Shown here piece after piece: positions 37,601-51,394 of a stretch of DNA of 64,000 nt (the stretch's first letter is position 1; each line of letters opens with the position of its first letter). Origin of the DNA: Blastomussa wellsi (taxonomy: Eukaryota > Cnidaria > Anthozoa > Scleractinia > Plerogyridae); contig OX393569.1 in NCBI GenBank assembly GCA_947652115.1, positions 22,164,896-22,228,895 of the forward strand. The letters run 5' to 3'. A program made the position numbers and the translations under genes. The notes beneath the pieces are model-generated. The model searched no databases, was not told the DNA's origin, and was given only the letters and a program-made list of their open reading frames with translations.

Positions 37601-40234
37601 AGGCAAGATCTTGGTTATGCAAGATCTTGGTTAGGGAAGATTTTGGTTTTGCAAGATCTTGGTTAGGCAACGTCTTGGTTAGTGAAGATCTTCGTTAGGC
37701 AAGATCTTGGTTCGGGAAGATCTTGGTTAGGGAAGATCTTGGTTATGCAAGATCTTGGTTATGCAAGATCTTGGTTATGCAAGATCTTGGTTATGCAAGA
37801 TCTTGGTTATGCAAGATCTTGGTTATGCAAGATCTCGGTTTTGCAAGATCTTGGTTATGCAAGATCTTTGTTATGCAAGATCTTGGTTATGCAAGATCTT
37901 GGTTAGGCAAGATCTTGGTTATGCAAGATCTTCGTTTTGCAAGATCTTTGTTAGGGAAGATCTTGGTTATGCAAGATCTTGGTTAGGCAAGATCTTTGTT
38001 AGGGAAGATCCTGGCTAGGCAAGATCTTGGTTCGGGAAAATCTTTGTTTTGGAAGATCTTGGTTATACAAGATCTTGGTTTTGCAAGATCTTGGTTATGC
38101 AAGATCTTGGTTATGCAAGATCTTGGTTAGCCAAGATCTTGGTTAGGCAGGATCTTGGTTCAGGAAGAAGTTGGTTAGGGAAGATCTTGGTTTTGCAAGA
38201 TCTTGGTTGAACAAGATCTTGGTTTTGCAAGATCTTGGTTTTGCAAGATCTTGGTTAGGCAAGATCTTGGTTCTGGAATATCTTTTTTATGCAAGATCTT
38301 GGTAAGGCAAGATCTTGGTTAGGGAAGATCTTGGTTATGCAAGATTTTGGTTAGGCAAGACCTTGGTTATGCAATATCTTTGTTATGCAATATCTTGGTT
38401 AGGGAAGATCTTGGTTATGCAAGATCTTGGTTATTCAAAATCTTGGTTAGGCAAAATCTTGGTTAGGGAAGATCTTGGTTAGGAAAGATCTTGGTTATGC
38501 AACATCTTGGTTAGGCAAGACCTTGGTTATGGAATATCTTTGTTATGCAATATCTTGGTTAGGCAAGATCTTGGTTATGCAAGATATTGGTTAGGCAAGA
38601 TCTTGGTTATGCAATATATTGGTTGTGCAAGATCTTGGCTATGCAATATCTTTGTTATGCAAGATCTTGTTTATGCAAGAACTTGGTTATATAAGATAAT
38701 TGCTAGGGAAGATCTTGGTTATGCAACAACATGGTTTGGCAAGATCTTGGTTAGGCAAGATCTTGGTTATTCAAGATCTTGGTTTGGGAAGATCTTGGTT
38801 ATGCAAGAACTTCGTTATGCAAGATCTTGGTTATGCAAGATCTTGGTTATGCAAGATCTTGTTTATGCAAGATTTTGGTTAGGCAAGATCTTGGTTAGGA
38901 GGGATCTTGGTTTTGCAAGATCTTGGTTATACAAGATCTTGGTTTTGCAAGATCTTGGTTATGCAAGATCTTCGTTAGGGAAGATCTTGGTTATGCAAAA
39001 ACTTGGTTACGGAAGATCTTGGTTATGCAAGATCTTCGTTAGGGAAGATCTTGGTTAGGAAAGATCTCGGTTATTCAAGATCTTGGTTAGGGAAGATCTT
39101 GGTTATCAAAGATCTTCGTTATGCAAGATCTTGGTTAGGCATGATCTTGGTTATGCAAGATCTTGGTTATGCAAGATCTTGGTTAGGCAAGATCTTGGTT
39201 ATGCAAGATCTTAGTTAGGCAAGATCTTTGTTATGCAAGATCTTGGTTATGCAAGGTCTTGGTTATGCAAGATCTCGGTTATGCAAGATCTTGGTTATGG
39301 AAGATCTTGGTTTTGCAAGATCTTGGTTAGGCAAGATCTTGGTTAGGCAAGATCTTGGTTAGGCAAGATCTTGGTTCGGGAAGATCTTGGTTAGGGAAGA
39401 TCTTGGTTAGGGAAGATCTTGGTTATGCAAAATCTTTGTTAGGCATGATCTTGGTTATGCAAGATCTTGGTTATGCAAGATCTTGGTTAGGCAAGATCTT
39501 GGTTATGCAAGATCTTAGTTAGGCAAGATCTTTGTTATGCAAGATCTTGGTTAGGCAAGATCTTGGTTAGGCAAGATCTTGGTTCGGGAAGATCTTGGTT
39601 AGGGAAGATCTTGGTTAGGGAAGATCTTGGTTATGCAAGATCTTGGTTATGCAAGATGTTGGTTAGGCAAGATCTTGGTTATGCAAGATCTTGGTTATGC
39701 AAGATCTTGGTTAGGCAAGATCTTGGTTATGCAAGATCTTTGTTAGGGAAGATCTTGGTTATGCAAGATCTTGGTTATTGAAGATCTTGGTTATGCAAGA
39801 CCTTGGTTAAGCAAGATCTTGCTTAAGGAAGATCTTGGTTATGCAAAATCGTGGTTAGGCAAGATCTTCGTTAGGGAAGATCTTGATTAGGGAAGATCTT
39901 GGTTTTGCAAGATCTTGGCTATACAAGATCTAGGTTTTTCAAGATCTTGGTTATGCAAGATCTTGGTTAGGGAAGACCTTGGTTATTCAATAACTTTGTT
40001 ATGCAAGATCTTGGTTATGCAAGATCTTGGTTATGCAAGATCTTGGTTATGCAAGATCTTGGTTAGGCAAGATCTTGGTTAGGCAAGATCTTGGTTCAGG
40101 AAGATCTTAATTAGGGAAGATCTTGGTTTTGCAAGATCTTGGTTAGGCAAGATCTTCGTTAGGGAAGATCTTTTTTAGGAAAGATCTCGGTTATGCAAGA
40201 TTTTGGTTAGGGAAGATCTTGGTTATCAAAGATC
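34600..40234 (+). repeat. Right HOR copy R0 (5' end replaced by transition zone)
   Basis: GCGCAATC modules start at 35125 and 36837; a third, present in complete copies, is not seen. The P part spans about 37,682-40,234. The segment 39,780-40,020 (TTAAGC, CTTGCTTAAGG, GGCTATAC, GATCTAGGTTTTTC, CAATAACTTTG) is present here and at 61,380-61,620, but absent from R1. Confidence 0.82.
37682..39100 (+). repeat. P module, copy in R0
   Basis: The series contains TTTGC, GGTTCAGG, GAAGAAGTTGG, repeated CAATATC cores and the AACAACATGGTTTGG anchor (38725). Matching copies start at 44,946 (offset 7264), 51,586 and 59,158. It holds one of the longest open forward frames, 552 bp from 38507, which recurs at 45771 and 59983. 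Confidence 0.82.
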
Positions 40235-43200
40235 TTGGTTATGCAAGATCTTGGTTACGGAAGATCTTGGTTATGCAAAATCTTTGTTAGGCAAGATCTT
40301 GGTTTTGCAAGATCTTGGTTATGCAAGATCTTTTTTAGCCAAGATCTTGGTTATGCAAGATCTTGGTTAGGCAAGATCTTTGTTATGCAAGATCTTAGTT
40401 ATGCAAGGTCTTGGTTATGCAAGATCTCGGTTATGGAAGATCTTGGTTATGGAAGATCTTGGTTTTGCAAGATCTTGGTTAGGCAAGATCTTGGTTACGC
40501 AAGATCTTGGTTATGCAAGATCTTGGTTATACAAGATCTTGGTTATGCAAGATCTTGGTTAGGGAAGATCTTGGTTATGCAAGATCTTGGTTATGCAAGA
40601 TGTTGGTTAGGGAAGATGTTGGTTAGGGAAGATGTTGGTTAGGGAAGATCTTGGTTATGCAAGATCTTGGTTATGCAAGATCTTGGTTATGCAAGAACTT
40701 GGTTAGTTAAGATCTTGGTTATGCGCAATCTTGGTTTTGCAAAATCTTGGTTAGGCAAGACATTGGATAGGGAAGATCTTCGTTAGGGAGTCTCATGGTT
40801 ATGCAAGAACTTTGCTATGCAAAATCTTGGTTATGCAAGATCTTGGTTATGCAAGATCATGGTTATGGAAGATCTTGGTTATGCAAGATCTTGGTTATGC
40901 AAGATCTTGGTTATGCAAGATCTTGGTAATGCAAGATGTTGGTTAGGGAAGATGTTGGTTATGCAAGATCTTGGTTAGGGTAGATCTTGGTTGTGCAAGA
41001 TCTTTGTTATGCAAGATCTTGGTTATGCAAGATCTCGGTTATGCAAGATCTTGGTTATGCAAAACCTTGGTTAGGCAAGATCTTGTTTAAGGAAGATCTT
41101 GGTTAGGGAAGATCATGGTTATGCAAGATCTTGGTTATGCAAGATCTTTGTTAGGGAAGATGTTGGTTAGGAAAGATCTTGGTTATGCAAGATCTTGGTT
41201 ATGCAAGATCATGCTTATGCAAGATCTTGGTTATGCAAGATCTTGGTTCGGGAAGATGTTGGTTAGGAAAGATCTTGGATATGCAAGATCTTGGTTATGC
41301 AAGATCTTGGTTATGCAAGATCATGCTTATCCAAAATCTTGGTTATGCAAGATCTTGGTTAGGGAAGATCTTGGTTAGTGAAGATCTTGGTTATGCGAGA
41401 TCTTGGTTAGGCAAGATCTTGGTTATGCAAGATCTTGGTTAGGCAAGATCTTGGTTACGCAAGATCTTGGTTATGCAAGATCTTTGTTAGGCAAGATCTT
41501 GGTTTTGCAAGATCTTGGTTAGGCAACGTCTTGGTTAGTGAAGATCTTGGTTAGGCAAGATCTTGGTTCGGGAAGATCTTGGTTATGCAAGATCTTGGTT
41601 ATGCAAGATCTTGGTTATGCAAGATCTTGGTTATGCAAGATCTTGGTTATGCAAAATCTTGGTTATGCAAGATCATGCTTATGCAAGATCTTGGTTATGC
41701 AAGATCTTGGTTCGGGAAGATGTTGGTTAGGAAAAATCTTGGATATGCAAGATCTTGGTTATGCAAGATCATGTTTATGCAAAATCTTGGTTATGCAAGA
41801 TCTTGGTTAGGGAAGATGTTGGTTAGTGAAGATCTTGGTTATGCGAGATCTTGGTTAGGCAAGATCTTGGTTATGCAAGATCTTGGTTAGGCAAGATCTT
41901 GGTTACGCAAGATCTTGGTTATGCAAGATCTTGGTTATACAAGATCTTGGTTATGCAAGATCTTGGTTAGGGAAGATCTTGGTTATGCAAGATCTTGGTT
42001 ATGCAAGATGTTGGTTAGGGAAGATGTTGGTTAGGGAAGATGTTGGTTAGGGAAGATCTTGGTTATGCATGATCTTGGTTATGCAAGATCTTGGTTATGC
42101 AAGAACTTGGTTAGTTAAGATCTTGGTTATGCGCAATCTTGGTTTTGCAAAATCTTGGTTAGGCAAGACATTGGATAGGGAAGATCTTCGTTAGGGAATC
42201 TGATGGTTATGCAAGAACTTTGCTATGCAAGATCTTGGTTATGCAAGATCTTGGTTATGCCAGATCTTGGTAATGCAAGATGTTGGTTAGGGAAGATGTT
42301 GGTTATGCAAGATCTTGGTTAGGGTAGATCTTGGTTGTGCAAGATCTTGGTTATGCAAGATCTTGGTTATGCAAGATCTCGGTTATGCAAGATCTTGGTT
42401 ATGCAAAATCTTGGTTAGGCAAGATCTTGTTTAAGGAAGATCTTGGTTAGGGAAGATCATGGTTATGCAAGATCTTGGTTATGCCAGATCTTGGTAATGC
42501 AAGATGTTGGTTAGGGAAGATGTTGGTTATGCAAGATCTTGGTTAGGGTAGATCATGGTTGTGCAAGATCTTGGTTATGCAAGATCTTGGTTATGCAAGA
42601 TCTCGGTTATGAAAGATCTTGGTTATGCAAAATCTTGGTTAGGCAAGATCTTGTTTAAGGAAGATCTTGGTTAGGGAAGATCATGGTTATGCAAGATCTT
42701 GGTTATGCAAGATCTTTGTTAGGGAAGATGTTGGTTAGGAAAGATCTTGGTTATGCACGATCTTGGTTATGCAAGATCTTGGTTATGCAAGATCATGTTT
42801 ATCCAAGATCTTGGTTATGCAAGATCTTGGTTCGGGAAGATGTTGGTTAGGAAAGATTTTGGATATGCAAGATCTTGGTTATGCAAGATCTTGGTTATGC
42901 AAGAACTTGGTTACGGAAGATCTTGGTTATGCATGATCTTTGTTAGGGAAGATCTTGGTTAGGCAAGATCTTCGTTAGGGAAGATCTTCGTTAGGAAAGA
43001 TCTCGGTTATGCAAGATCTCGGTTATGCAAAATCTTGGTTATGCAAAACCTTGGTTAGGCAAGATCTTGTTTAAGGAAGATCTTGGTTAGGGAAGATCAT
43101 GGTTATGCAAGATCTTGGTTATGCAAGATCTTTGTTAGGGAAGATGTTGGTTAGGAAAGATCTTGGTTATGCAAGATCTTGGTTATGCAAGATCATGCTT

Positions 43201-46200
43201 ATGCAAGATCTTGGTTATGCAAGACTTTGGTTCGGGAAGATGTTGGTTAGGAAAGATCTTGGATATGCAAGATCTTGGTTATGCAAGATCTTGGTTATGC
43301 AAGATCATGCTTATCCAAAATCTTGGTTATGCAAGATCTTGGTTAGGGAAGATCTTGGTTAGTGAAGATCTTGGTTATGCGAGATCTTGGTTAGGCAAGA
43401 TATTGGTTATGCAAGATCTTGGTTAGGCAAGATCTTGGTTACGCAAGATCTTGGTTATGCAAGATCTTTGTTAGGCAAGATCTTGGTTATGCAAGATCTT
43501 GGTTAGGGAAGATCTTGGTTTTGCAAGATCTTGGCTAGGCAACGTCTTGGTTAGTGAAGATCTTGGTTAGGCAAGATCTTGGTTCGGGAAGATCTTGGTT
43601 ATGCAAGATCTTGGTTATGCAAGATCTTGGTTATGCAAGATCTTGGTTATGCAAGATCATGCTTATGCAAGATCTTGGTTATGCAAGATCTTGGTTCGGG
43701 AAGATGTTGGTTAGGAAAGATCTTGGATATGCAAGATCTTGGTTATGCAAGATCATGTTTATGCAAAATCTTGGTTATGCAAGATCTTGGTTAGGGAAGA
43801 TCTTGGTTAGTGAAGATCTTGGTTATGCGAGATCTTGGTTAGGCAAGATCTTGGTTATGCAAGATCTTGGTTATACAAGATCTTGGTTATGCAAGATCTT
43901 GGTTAGGGAAGATCTTGGTTATGCAAGATCTTGGTTATGCAAGATGTTGGTTAGGGAAGATGTTGGTTAGGGAAGATGTTGGTTAGGGAAGATCTTGGTT
44001 ATGCAAGATCTTGGTTATGCAAGATCTTGGTTATGCAAGAACTTGGTTAGTTAAGATCTTGGTTATGCGCAATCTTGGTTTTGCAAAATCTTGGTTAGGC
44101 AAGACATTGGATAGGGAAGATCTTCGTTAGGGAATCTGATGGTTATGCAAGAACTTTGCTATGCAAGATCTTGGTTATGCAAGATCTTGGTTATGCCAGA
44201 TCTTGGTAATGCAAGATGTTGGTTAGGGAAGATGTTGGTTATGCAAGATCTTGGTTAGGGTAGATCTTGGTTGTGCAAGATCTTGGTTATGCAAGATCTT
44301 GGTTATGCAAGATCTCGGTTATGCAAGATCTTGGTTATGCAAAATCTTGGTTAGGCAAGATCTTGTTTAAGGAAGATCTTGGTTAGGGAAGATCATGGTT
44401 ATGCAAGATCTTGGTTATGCCAGATCTTGGTAATGCAAGATGTTGGTTAGGGAAGATGTTGGTTATGCAAGATCTTGGTTAGGGTAGATCTTGGTTGTGC
44501 AAGATCTTGGTTATGCAAGATCTTGGTTATGCAAGATCTCGGTTATGCAAGATCTTGGTTATGCAAAATCTTGGTTAGGCAAGATCTTGTTTAAGGAAGA
44601 TCTTGGTTAGGGAAGATCATGGTTATGCAAGATCTTGGTTATGCAAGATCTTTGTTAGGGAAGATGTTGGTTAGGAAAGATCTTGGTTATGCACGATCTT
44701 GGTTATGCAAGATCTTGGTTATGCAAGATCATGCTTATGCAAGATCTTGGTTATGCAAGATCTTGGTTCGGGAAGATGTTGGTTAGGCAAGATCTTGGTT
44801 ATGCAAGATCTTGGTTAGGCAAGATCTTGGTTACGCAAGATCTTGGTTATGCAAAATCTTTGTTAGGCAAGATCTTGGTTATGCAAGATCTTGGTTAGGG
44901 AAGATTTTGGTTTTGCAAGATCTTGGTTAGGCAACGTCTTGGTTAGTGAAGATCTTCGTTAGGCAAGATCTTGGTTCGGGAAGATCTTGGTTAGGGAAGA
45001 TCTTGGTTATGCAAGATCTTGGTTATGCAAGATCTTGGTTATGCAAGATCTTGGTTATGCAAGATCTTGGTTATGCAAGATCTTGGTTATGCAAGATCTC
45101 GGTTTTGCAAGATCTTGGTTATGCAAGATCTTTGTTATGCAAGATCTTGGTTATGCAAGATCTTGGTTAGGCAAGATCTTGGTTATGCAAGATCTTCGTT
45201 TTGCAAGATCTTTGTTAGGGAAGATCTTGGTTATGCAAGATCTTGGTTAGGCAAGATCTTTGTTAGGGAAGATCCTGGCTAGGCAAGATCTTGGTTCGGG
45301 AAAATCTTTGTTTTGGAAGATCTTGGTTATACAAGATCTTGGTTTTGCAAGATCTTGGTTATGCAAGATCTTGGTTATGCAAGATCTTGGTTAGCCAAGA
45401 TCTTGGTTAGGCAGGATCTTGGTTCAGGAAGAAGTTGGTTAGGGAAGATCTTGGTTTTGCAAGATCTTGGTTATACAAGATCTTGGTTTTGCAAGATCTT
45501 GGTTTTGCAAGATCTTGGTTAGGCAAGATCTTGGTTCTGGAATATCTTTGTTATGCAAGATCTTGGTTAGGCAAGATCTTGGTTAGGGAAGATCTTGGTT
45601 ATGCAAGATTTTGGTTAGGCAAGACCTTGGTTATGCAATATCTTTGTTATGCAATATCTTGGTTAGGGAAGATCTTGGTTGTGCAAGATCTTGGTTATTC
45701 AAAATCTTGGTTAGGCAAAATCTTGGTTAGGGAAGATCTTGGTTAGGAAAGATCTTGGTTATGCAACATCTTGGTTAGGCAAGACCTTGGTTATGGAATA
45801 TCTTTGTTATGCAATATCTTGGTTAGGCAAGATCTTGGTTATGCAAGATATTGGTTAGGCAAGATCTTGGTTATGCAATATATTGGTTGTGCAAGATCTT
45901 GGCTATGCAATATTTTTGTTATGCAAGATCTTGTTTATGCAAGAACTTGGTTATATAAGATATTTGCTAGGGAAGATCTTGGTTATGCAACAACATGGTT
46001 TGGCAAGATCTTGGTTAGGCAAGATCTTGGTTATTCAAGATCTTGGTTTGGGAAGATCTTGGTTATGCAAGAACTTCGTTATGCAAGATCTTGGTTATGC
46101 AAGATCTTGGTTATGCAAGATCTTGTTTATGCAAGATTTTGGTTAGGCAAGATCTTGGTTAGGAGGGATCTTGGTTTTGCAAGATCTTGGTTATACAAGA

Positions 46201-47098
46201 TCTTGAATTTGCAAGATCTTGGTTATGCAAGATCTTCGTTAGGGAAGATCTTGGTTATGCAAAAACTTGGTTACGGAAGATCTTGGTTATGCAAGATTTT
46301 GGTTAGGGAAGATCTTGGTTAGGCAAGATCTTCGTTAGGGAAGATCTTGGTTAGGAAAGATCTCGGTTATTCAAGATCTTGGTTAGGGAAGATCTTGGTT
46401 ATCAAAGATCTTCGCTATGCAAGATCTTGGTTAGGCATGATCTTGGTTATGCAAGATCTTGGTTATGCAAGATCTTGGTTAGGCAAGATCTTGGTTATGC
46501 AAGATCTTAGTTAGGCAAGATCTTTGTTATGCAAGATCTTGGTTATGCAAGGTCTTGGTTATGCAAGATCTCGGTTATGCAAGATCTTGGTTATGGAAGA
46601 TCTTGGTTTTGCAAGATCTTGGTTAGGCAAGATCTTGGTTAGGCAAGATCTTGGGTAGGCAAGATCTTGGTTCGGGAAGATCTTGGTTAGGGAAGATCTT
46701 GGTTAGGGAAGATCTTGGTTATGCAAAATCTTTGTTAGGCATGATCTTGGTTATGCAAGATCTTGGTTATGCAAGATCTTGGTTAGGCAAGATCTTGGTT
46801 ATGCAAGATCTTAGTTAGGCAAGATCTTTGTTATGCAAGATCTTGGTTATGCAAGGTCTTGGTTATTCAAGATCTCGGTTATGCAAGATCTTGGTTATGG
46901 AAGATCTTGGTTATGCAAGATCTTGGTTACGCAAGATCTTGGTTAGGCAAGATCTTGGTTCAGGAAGATCTTAATTAGGGAAGATCTTGGTTTTGCAAGA
47001 TCTTGGTTAGGCAAGATCTTCGTTAGGAAAGATCTTTTTTAGGAAAGATCTCGGTTATGCAAGATTTTGGTTAGGGAAGATCTTGGTTATCAAAGATC
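40235..47098 (+). repeat. Right HOR copy R1 (6864 bp, 429 units)
   Basis: GCGCAATC modules start at 40693, 42101 and 44037. Segment 43,099-44,200 matches 35,899-37,000 at an offset of exactly 7200 bp. The P part begins near 44,946. Compared with R0, the interval from the P anchor to the next copy is 400 bp (25 units) shorter, which corresponds to the missing TTAAGC / GATCTAGG segment. Confidence 0.85.
44946..46400 (+). repeat. P module, copy in R1
   Basis: It matches 37,682-39,100 at 7264 bp with few substitutions (for example CTTGAATTTGC near 46,205 in place of CTTGGTTTTGC). The anchor is at 45989. Confidence 0.82.
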
Positions 47099-48386
47099 TT
47101 GGTTATGCAAGATCTTGGTTACGGAAGATCTTGGTTATGCAAAATCTTTGTTAGGCAAGATCTTGGTTTTGCAAGATCTTGGTTATGCAAGATCTTTTTT
47201 AGCCAAGATCTTGGTTATGCAAGATCTTGGTTAGGCAAGATCTTTGTTATGCAAGATCTTAGTTATGCAAGGTCTTGGTTATGCAAGATCTCGGTTATGG
47301 AAGATCTTGGTTATGGAAGATCTTGGTTTTGCAAGATCTTGGTTAGGCAAGATCTTGGTTACGCAAGATCTTGGTTATGCAAGATCTTGGTTATACAAGA
47401 TCTTGGTTATGCAAGATCTTGGTTAGGGAAGATCTTGGTTATGCAAGATCTTGGTTATGCAAGATGTTGGTTAGGGAAGATGTTGGTTAGGGAAGATGTT
47501 GGTTAGGGAAGATCTTGGTTATGCAAGATCTTGGTTATGCAAGATCTTGGTTATGCAAGAACTTGGTTAGTTAAGATCTTGGTTATGCGCAATCTTGGTT
47601 TTGCAAAATCTTGGTTAGGCAAGACATTGGATAGGGAAGATCTTCGTTAGGGAATCTCATGGTTATGCAAGAACTTTGCTATGCAAAATCTTGGTTATGC
47701 AAGATCTTGGTTATGCAAGATCATGGTTATGGAAGATCTTGGTTATGCAAGATCTTGGTTATGCAAGATCTTGGTTATGCAAGATCTTGGTAATGCAAGA
47801 TGTTGGTTAGGGAAGATGTTGGTTATGCAAGATCTTGGTTAGGGTAGATCTTGGTTGTGCAAGATCTTTGTTATGCAAGATCTTGGTTATGCAAGATCTC
47901 GGTTATGCAAGATCTTGGTTATGCAAAACCTTGGTTAGGCAAGATCTTGTTTAAGGAAGATCTTGGTTAGGGAAGATCATGGTTATGCAAGATCTTGGTT
48001 ATGCAAGATCTTTGTTAGGGAAGATGTTGGTTAGGAAAGATCTTGGTTATGCAAGATCTTGGTTATGCAAGATCATGCTTATGCAAGATCTTGGTTATGC
48101 AAGATCTTGGTTCGGGAAGATGTTGGTTAGGAAAGATCTTGGATATGCAAGATCTTGGTTATGCAAGATCTTGGTTATGCAAGATCATGCTTATCCAAAA
48201 TCTTGGTTATGCAAGATCTTGGTTAGGGAAGATCTTGGTTAGTGAAGATCTTGGTTATGCGAGATCTTGGTTAGGCAAGATCTTGGTTACGCAAGATCTT
48301 GGTTATGCAAGATCTTTGTTAGGCAAGATCTTGGTTATGCAAGATCTTGGTTATGCAAGATCTTGGTTTTGCAAGATCTTGGTTAG

Positions 48387-48945
48387 GCAACGTCTTGGTT
48401 AGTGAAGATCTTGGTTAGGCAAGATCTTGGTTCGGGAAGATCTTGGTTATGCAAGATCTTGGTTATGCAAGATCTTGGTTATGCAAGATCTTGGTTATGC
48501 AAGATCTTGGTTATGCAAGATCTTGGTTATGCAAGATCTTGGTTAGGCAAGATCTTGGTTACGCAAGATCTTGGTTATGCAAGATCTTTGTTAGGCAAGA
48601 TCTTGGTTATGCAAGATCTTGGTTATGCAAGATCTTGGTTTTGCAAGATCTTGGTTAGGCAACGTCTTGGTTAGTGAAGATCTTGGTTAGGCAAGATCTT
48701 GGTTCGGGAAGATCTTGGTTATGCAAGATCTTGGTTATGCAAGATCTTGGTTATGCAAGATCTTGGTTATGCAAGATCTTGGTTATGCAAGATCTTGGTT
48801 ATGCAAGATCATGCTTATGCAAGATCTTGGTTATCCAAGATCTTGGTTCGGGAAGATGTTGGTTAGGAAAGATCTTGGATATGCAAGATCTTGGTTATGC
48901 AAGATCATGTTTATGCAAAATCTTGGTTATGCAAGATCTTGGTTA
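48387..48945 (+). repeat. 17-unit (272-bp) tandem duplication inside R2
   Basis: The series CAACGTCTTGG, TTAGTG, TTAGGC, TTCGGG followed by a run of TATGC units occurs ending near 48,402 and again near 48,674, exactly 272 bp apart. The equivalent site in R1 (about 41,538) has it once. It is a recent in-register duplication. Confidence 0.82.
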
Positions 48946-51330
48946 GGGAAGATGTTGGTTAGTGAAGATCTTGGTTATGCGAGATCTTGGTTAGGCAAGA
49001 TCTTGGTTATGCAAGATCTTGGTTAGGCAAGATCTTGGTTACGCAAGATCTTGGTTATGCAAGATCTTGGTTATACAAGATCTTGGTTATGCAAGATCTT
49101 GGTTAGGGAAGATCTTGGTTATGCAAGATCTTGGTTATGCAAGATGTTGGTTAGGGAAGATGTTGGTTAGGGAAGATGTTGGTTAGGGAAGATCTTGGTT
49201 ATGCAAGATCTTGGTTATGCAAGATCTTGGTTATGCAAGAACTTGGTTAGTTAAGATCTTGGTTATGCGCAATCTTGGTTTTGCAAAATCTTGGTTAGGC
49301 AAGACATTGGATAGGGAAGATCTTCGTTAGGGAATCTGATGGTTATGCAAGAACTTTGCTATGCAAGATCTTGGTTATGCAAGATCTTGGTTATGCCAGA
49401 TCTTGGTAATGCAAGATGTTGGTTAGGGAAGATGTTGGTTATGCAAGATCTTGGTTAGGGTAGATCTTGGTTGTGCAAGATCTTGGTTATGCAAGATCTT
49501 GGTTATGCAAGATCTCGGTTATGCAAGATCTTGGTTATGCAAAATCTTGGTTAGGCAAGATCTTGTTTAAGGAAGATCTTGGTTAGGGAAGATCATGGTT
49601 ATGCAAGATCTTGGTTATGCCAGATCTTGGTAATGCAAGATGTTGGTTAGGGAAGATGTTGGTTATGCAAGATCTTGGTTAGGGTAGATCTTGGTTGTGC
49701 AAGATCTTGGTTATGCAAGATCTTGGTTATGCAAGATCTCGGTTATGCAAGATCTTGGTTATGCAAAATCTTGGTTAGGCAAGATCTTGTTTAAGGAAGA
49801 TCTTGGTTAGGGAAGATCATGGTTATGCAAGATCTTGGTTATGCAAGATCTTTGTTAGGGAAGATGTTGGTTAGGAAAGATCTTGGTTATGCACGATCTT
49901 GGTTATGCAAGATCTTGGTTATGCAAGATCATGTTTATCCAAGATCTTGGTTATGCAAGATCTTGGTTCGGGAAGATGTTGGTTAGGAAAGATCTTGGAT
50001 ATGCAAGATCTTGGTTATGCAAGATCTTGGTTATGCAAGATCATGCTTATCCAAAATCTTGGTTAGTGAAGATCTTGGTTATGCGAGATCTTGGTTAGGC
50101 AAGATCTTGGTTATGCAAGATCTTGGTTATGCAAGATCTTGGTTACGCAAGATCTTGGTTATGCAAGATCTTTGTTAGGCAAGATCTTGGTTATGCAAGA
50201 TCTTGGTTAGGGAAGATTTTCGTTTTGCAAGATCTTGGTTAGGCAACGTCTTGGTTAGTGAAGATCTTCGTTAGGCAAGATGTTGGTTCGGGAAGATCTT
50301 GGTTAGGGAAGATCTTGGTTATGCAAGATCTTGGTTATGCAAGATCTTGGTTATGCAAGATCTTGGTTATGCAAGATCTTGGTTATGCAAGATCTTGGTT
50401 AGGGAAGATCTTGGTTATGCAAGATCTTGGTTATGCAAGATGTTGGTTAGGGAAGATGTTGGTTAGGGAAGATGTTGGTTAGGGAAGATCTTGGTTATGC
50501 AAGATCTTGGTTATGCAAGATCTTGGTTATGCAAGAACTTGGTTAGTTAAGATCTTGGTTATGCGCAATCTTGGTTTTGCAAAATCTTGGTTAGGCAAGA
50601 CATTGGATAGGGAAGATCTTCGTTAGGGAATCTGATGGTTATGCAAGAACTTTGCTATGCAAGATCTTGGTTATGCAAGATCTTGGTTATGCCAGATCTT
50701 GGTAATGCAAGATGTTGGTTAGGGAAGATGTTGGTTATGCAAGATCTTGGTTAGGGTAGATCTTGGTTGTGCAAGATCTTGGTTATGCAAGATCTTGGTT
50801 ATGCAAGATCTCGGTTATGCAAGATCTTGGTTATGCAAAATCTTGGTTAGGCAAGATCTTGTTTAAGGAAGATCTTGGTTAGGGAAGATCATGGTTATGC
50901 AAGATCTTGGTTATACCAGATCTTGGTAATGCAAGATGTTGGTTAGGGAAGATGTTGGTTATGCAAGATCTTGGTTAGGGTAGATCTTGGTTGTGCAAGA
51001 TCTTGGTTATGCAAGATCTTGGTTATGCAAGATCTCGGTTATGCAAGATCTTGGTTATGCAAAATCTTGGTTAGGCAAGATCTTGTTTAAGGAAGATCTT
51101 GGTTAGGGAAGATCATGGTTATGCAAGATCTTGGTTATGCAAGATCTTTGTTAGGGAAGATGTTGGTTAGGAAAGATCTTGGTTATGCACGATCTTGGTT
51201 ATGCAAGATCTTGGTTATGCAAGATCATGTTTATCCAAGATCTTGGTTATGCAAGATCTTGGTTCGGGAAGATGTCGGTTAGGAAAGATCTTGGATATGC
51301 AAGATCTTGGTTATGCAAGATCTTGGTTAT

Positions 51331-51394
51331 GCAAGATCATGCTTATCCAAAATCTTGGTTATGCAAGATCATGCTTATCCAAAATCTTGGTTAG
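51331..51394 (+). repeat. Two-unit (32-bp) duplication inside R2
   Basis: The unit pair CATGCTTATCC plus AAAATC appears twice in succession here, but once at the equivalent place near 50,041. It shows length change at the scale of a dimer. Confidence 0.8.

Noticed and set aside
38507..39058. Open frame of 183 codons, repeated at 45771 and 59983, as a candidate gene
   Set aside because: It is the 16-residue satellite peptide read through eleven or so triplets of units. The other forward frames give the same peptide, start codons are often TTG, and conservation between copies follows the DNA blocks rather than the frame.
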